Positions 63,024-64,000 of a DNA stretch of 64,000 nucleotides are shown one piece after another (positions within the stretch are counted from its first letter, which is position 1; each line of letters begins with the position of its first letter). The translations under genes and the position numbers were made by a program. Source of the DNA: Marilutibacter penaei (GTDB lineage Bacteria > Pseudomonadota > Gammaproteobacteria > Xanthomonadales > Xanthomonadaceae); NCBI RefSeq assembly GCF_014145395.1, contig NZ_JACHTE010000002.1:186001-250000 (forward strand), in the 5' to 3' direction. Below the pieces are notes generated by a model. It did not search any database. It was given only the letters and a program-made list of their open reading frames with translations, and was not told where the DNA came from.

Positions 63024-63469
63024 CACCACTCCTGCTCGTCATCGAGCGGCACCGGGTCGCGGCCCGCGTGGCGGCGGACCGCCCACAGCACGCCGAGGCC
63101 GCCCAGCACCAGCACCAGGGCCGGGCCGAACCAGAGCAGCCAGGTCCGGGAGGCGACCTCGGGGCGGTAGAGGACGAACTCGCCGTAGCGCTCCACCAGG
63201 TACGCCTTCACTTCCGCGTCGCTGCGGCCCTCACGCATCAGCGCGAGCACTTCGCGCCGCAGGTCGACCGCGATCTGCGCGTTGGAATCCGCCAGCGACT
63301 GGTTCTGGCACATCACGCAGCGCAGTTCGACGACGAGCGCGTGGAAACGCTGCTCCTCGGCGGCGTCGTTGAACGCGAGCGGGGTCGGGTCGGCCACCTG
63401 CGCCGATGCCACCCGGGCGACGGGCAACACCAGCACGAGGCCCAGCAGCACGGCGAGCAGCGGGCGCAT
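63023..63469 (-). CDS. ccmH: Cytochrome c biogenesis protein CcmH
   Basis: CcmH is a membrane-anchored thiol-disulfide protein that reduces apocytochrome c CxxCH. The 148-aa product has a signal sequence (LAVLLGLVLVLPVARVASAQ). The catalytic motif LRCVMCQNQS has Cys51 and Cys54. A helix (TWLLWFGPALVLVLGGLGVL) anchors the C terminus. Its ATG overlaps the ccmG stop by one base and its stop overlaps the ccmI start likewise. Confidence 0.96.
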   Translation of the reverse strand: MRPLLAVLLGLVLVLPVARVASAQVADPTPLAFNDAAEEQRFHALVVELRCVMCQNQSLADSNAQIAVDLRREVLALMREGRSDAEVKAYLVERYGEFVLYRPEVASRTWLLWFGPALVLVLGGLGVLWAVRRHAGRDPVPLDDEQEW

Positions 63470-64000
63470 CAGCGGGGCTCCGCCGGTGCGATGCCGAGCG
63501 CGTCCAGCAGCGGGACCAGCTCGGTGTCGACGGTCGCCTGGTCCACCGCGCCCACGTGCTTCCAGCGGACGATGCCGTCCGCGTCGACGAGGAAGGTCTC
63601 GGGCGCGCCGTAGATGCCCCAGTCCAGCGCGGCGGTGCTGTCGTGGTCGACCAGCACGACCCAGTAGGGGTTGCCGAACTGCTCCAGCCAGCGCATCGCG
63701 TCGGCGTGCTCGTCCTTCCAGTTGTAGCCGATGACATGCACGCGGCGGGTCTCGGCGAAGCGGGTCAGGACCGGATGTTCGACCCGGCACTCCGGGCACC
63801 AGCTGCCCCACACGTTGAGCAGGTAGGGCGTGCCCTTCAGCTCCTCGGAGGACATCAAACGGCCGGGCTCGTGCAGTACGGGCAGCTCGAAGGTCGGCGC
63901 CGGCTTGCCGATCAGCGGCGAGGGCAGGGCTTCGCGATCGGGATTGCGGGCCAGCCACAGGCCCGCGGCCAGCAACAGGCCCAGCAGCCCGACGACGGCC
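63469..64000 (-). CDS. ccmG: Thiol:disulfide interchange protein DsbE/CcmG (5' end outside window)
   Basis: CcmG is the periplasmic thioredoxin-like reductant for cytochrome c maturation. The visible 177 residues begin in the N-terminal anchor (VVGLLGLLLAAGLWLARN), with the true start beyond the window edge. The thioredoxin motif is NVWGSWCPECRVEHP, and the cis-Pro region is YGAPETFLVDADG. A one-base stop/start overlap joins it to ccmH. Family and partial status are clear. Confidence 0.95.
   Translation of the reverse strand, partial: AVVGLLGLLLAAGLWLARNPDREALPSPLIGKPAPTFELPVLHEPGRLMSSEELKGTPYLLNVWGSWCPECRVEHPVLTRFAETRRVHVIGYNWKDEHADAMRWLEQFGNPYWVVLVDHDSTAALDWGIYGAPETFLVDADGIVRWKHVGAVDQATVDTELVPLLDALGIAPAEPR

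Overview
The window looks like chromosomal DNA of a high-G+C gammaproteobacterium of the Xanthomonadaceae (Lysobacter/Luteimonas type). The evidence is the rimP-nusA-infB-rbfA-truB-rpsO-pnp order, a LexA box of the Xanthomonas form TTAG-N6-TACTAA before dinB, a CCA-encoding tRNA-Leu, several large TonB-dependent receptors, and high G+C third positions that open long antisense frames opposite nearly every gene. The genus is an inference.

Layout. 1-8870: translation and RNA-decay operon (rimP partial, nusA, infB, rbfA, truB, rpsO, pnp) with clear terminators after rpsO and pnp. 8947-22747: a two-armed locus for peptidoglycan-derived peptides. The leftward arm is five genes joined by four 4-nt start/stop overlaps (NlpC/P60 peptidase, L-Ala-D/L-Glu epimerase, RpiR regulator, L,D-transpeptidase-fold protein, APC permease). 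The rightward arm has a transglutaminase-like protein, an Oar-type TonB receptor, two serine beta-lactamase-fold enzymes and a VanX-type D-Ala-D-Ala dipeptidase. An AT-rich spacer with a direct repeat sits between the arms. 22760-26294: SOS-controlled dinB and a PqqU/YncD-like receptor. 26366-26831: hairpin-rich repeat DNA. 26833-30653: GntP-family permease divergent from a third TonB receptor. 30709-32400: lower-G+C islet with two orphan genes. 32526-39405: two arylsulfatases pointing away from each other, separated by a phasin-sized gene with a probable frameshift, a degenerate 22-bp tandem array and a small membrane protein.

39484-46230: a CrbS/CrbR-like (MxtR/ErdR) symporter-histidine kinase and LuxR-type regulator next to a 3-hydroxybutyrate oligomer hydrolase, whose promoter carries a palindrome about 42 bp upstream of the likely start. 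46308-49728: Tat-exported DUF1501 and DUF1800 proteins. 49925-54918: pssA, class III PHA synthase phaE-phaC (PhaE has a histone-H1-like tail), DUF5329, PspC-domain protein, a membrane protein and a PhzF-like isomerase. 54922-57202: NRDE protein, an aminopeptidase-family lipoprotein and tRNA-Leu(CAA).

57471-64000: a glycine-zipper protein, then a compact MNIO (DUF692) RiPP-type cassette (80-aa CxxC precursor, MNIO enzyme, DUF2063-like partner), a cysteine-dioxygenase-family enzyme, metX and the end of a cytochrome c maturation operon (ccmI, ccmH, ccmG partial).

The strongest candidates for a little-described system are the CxxC-precursor MNIO cassette at 57928-59750 and the integrated muropeptide-scavenging locus at 8947-22747.
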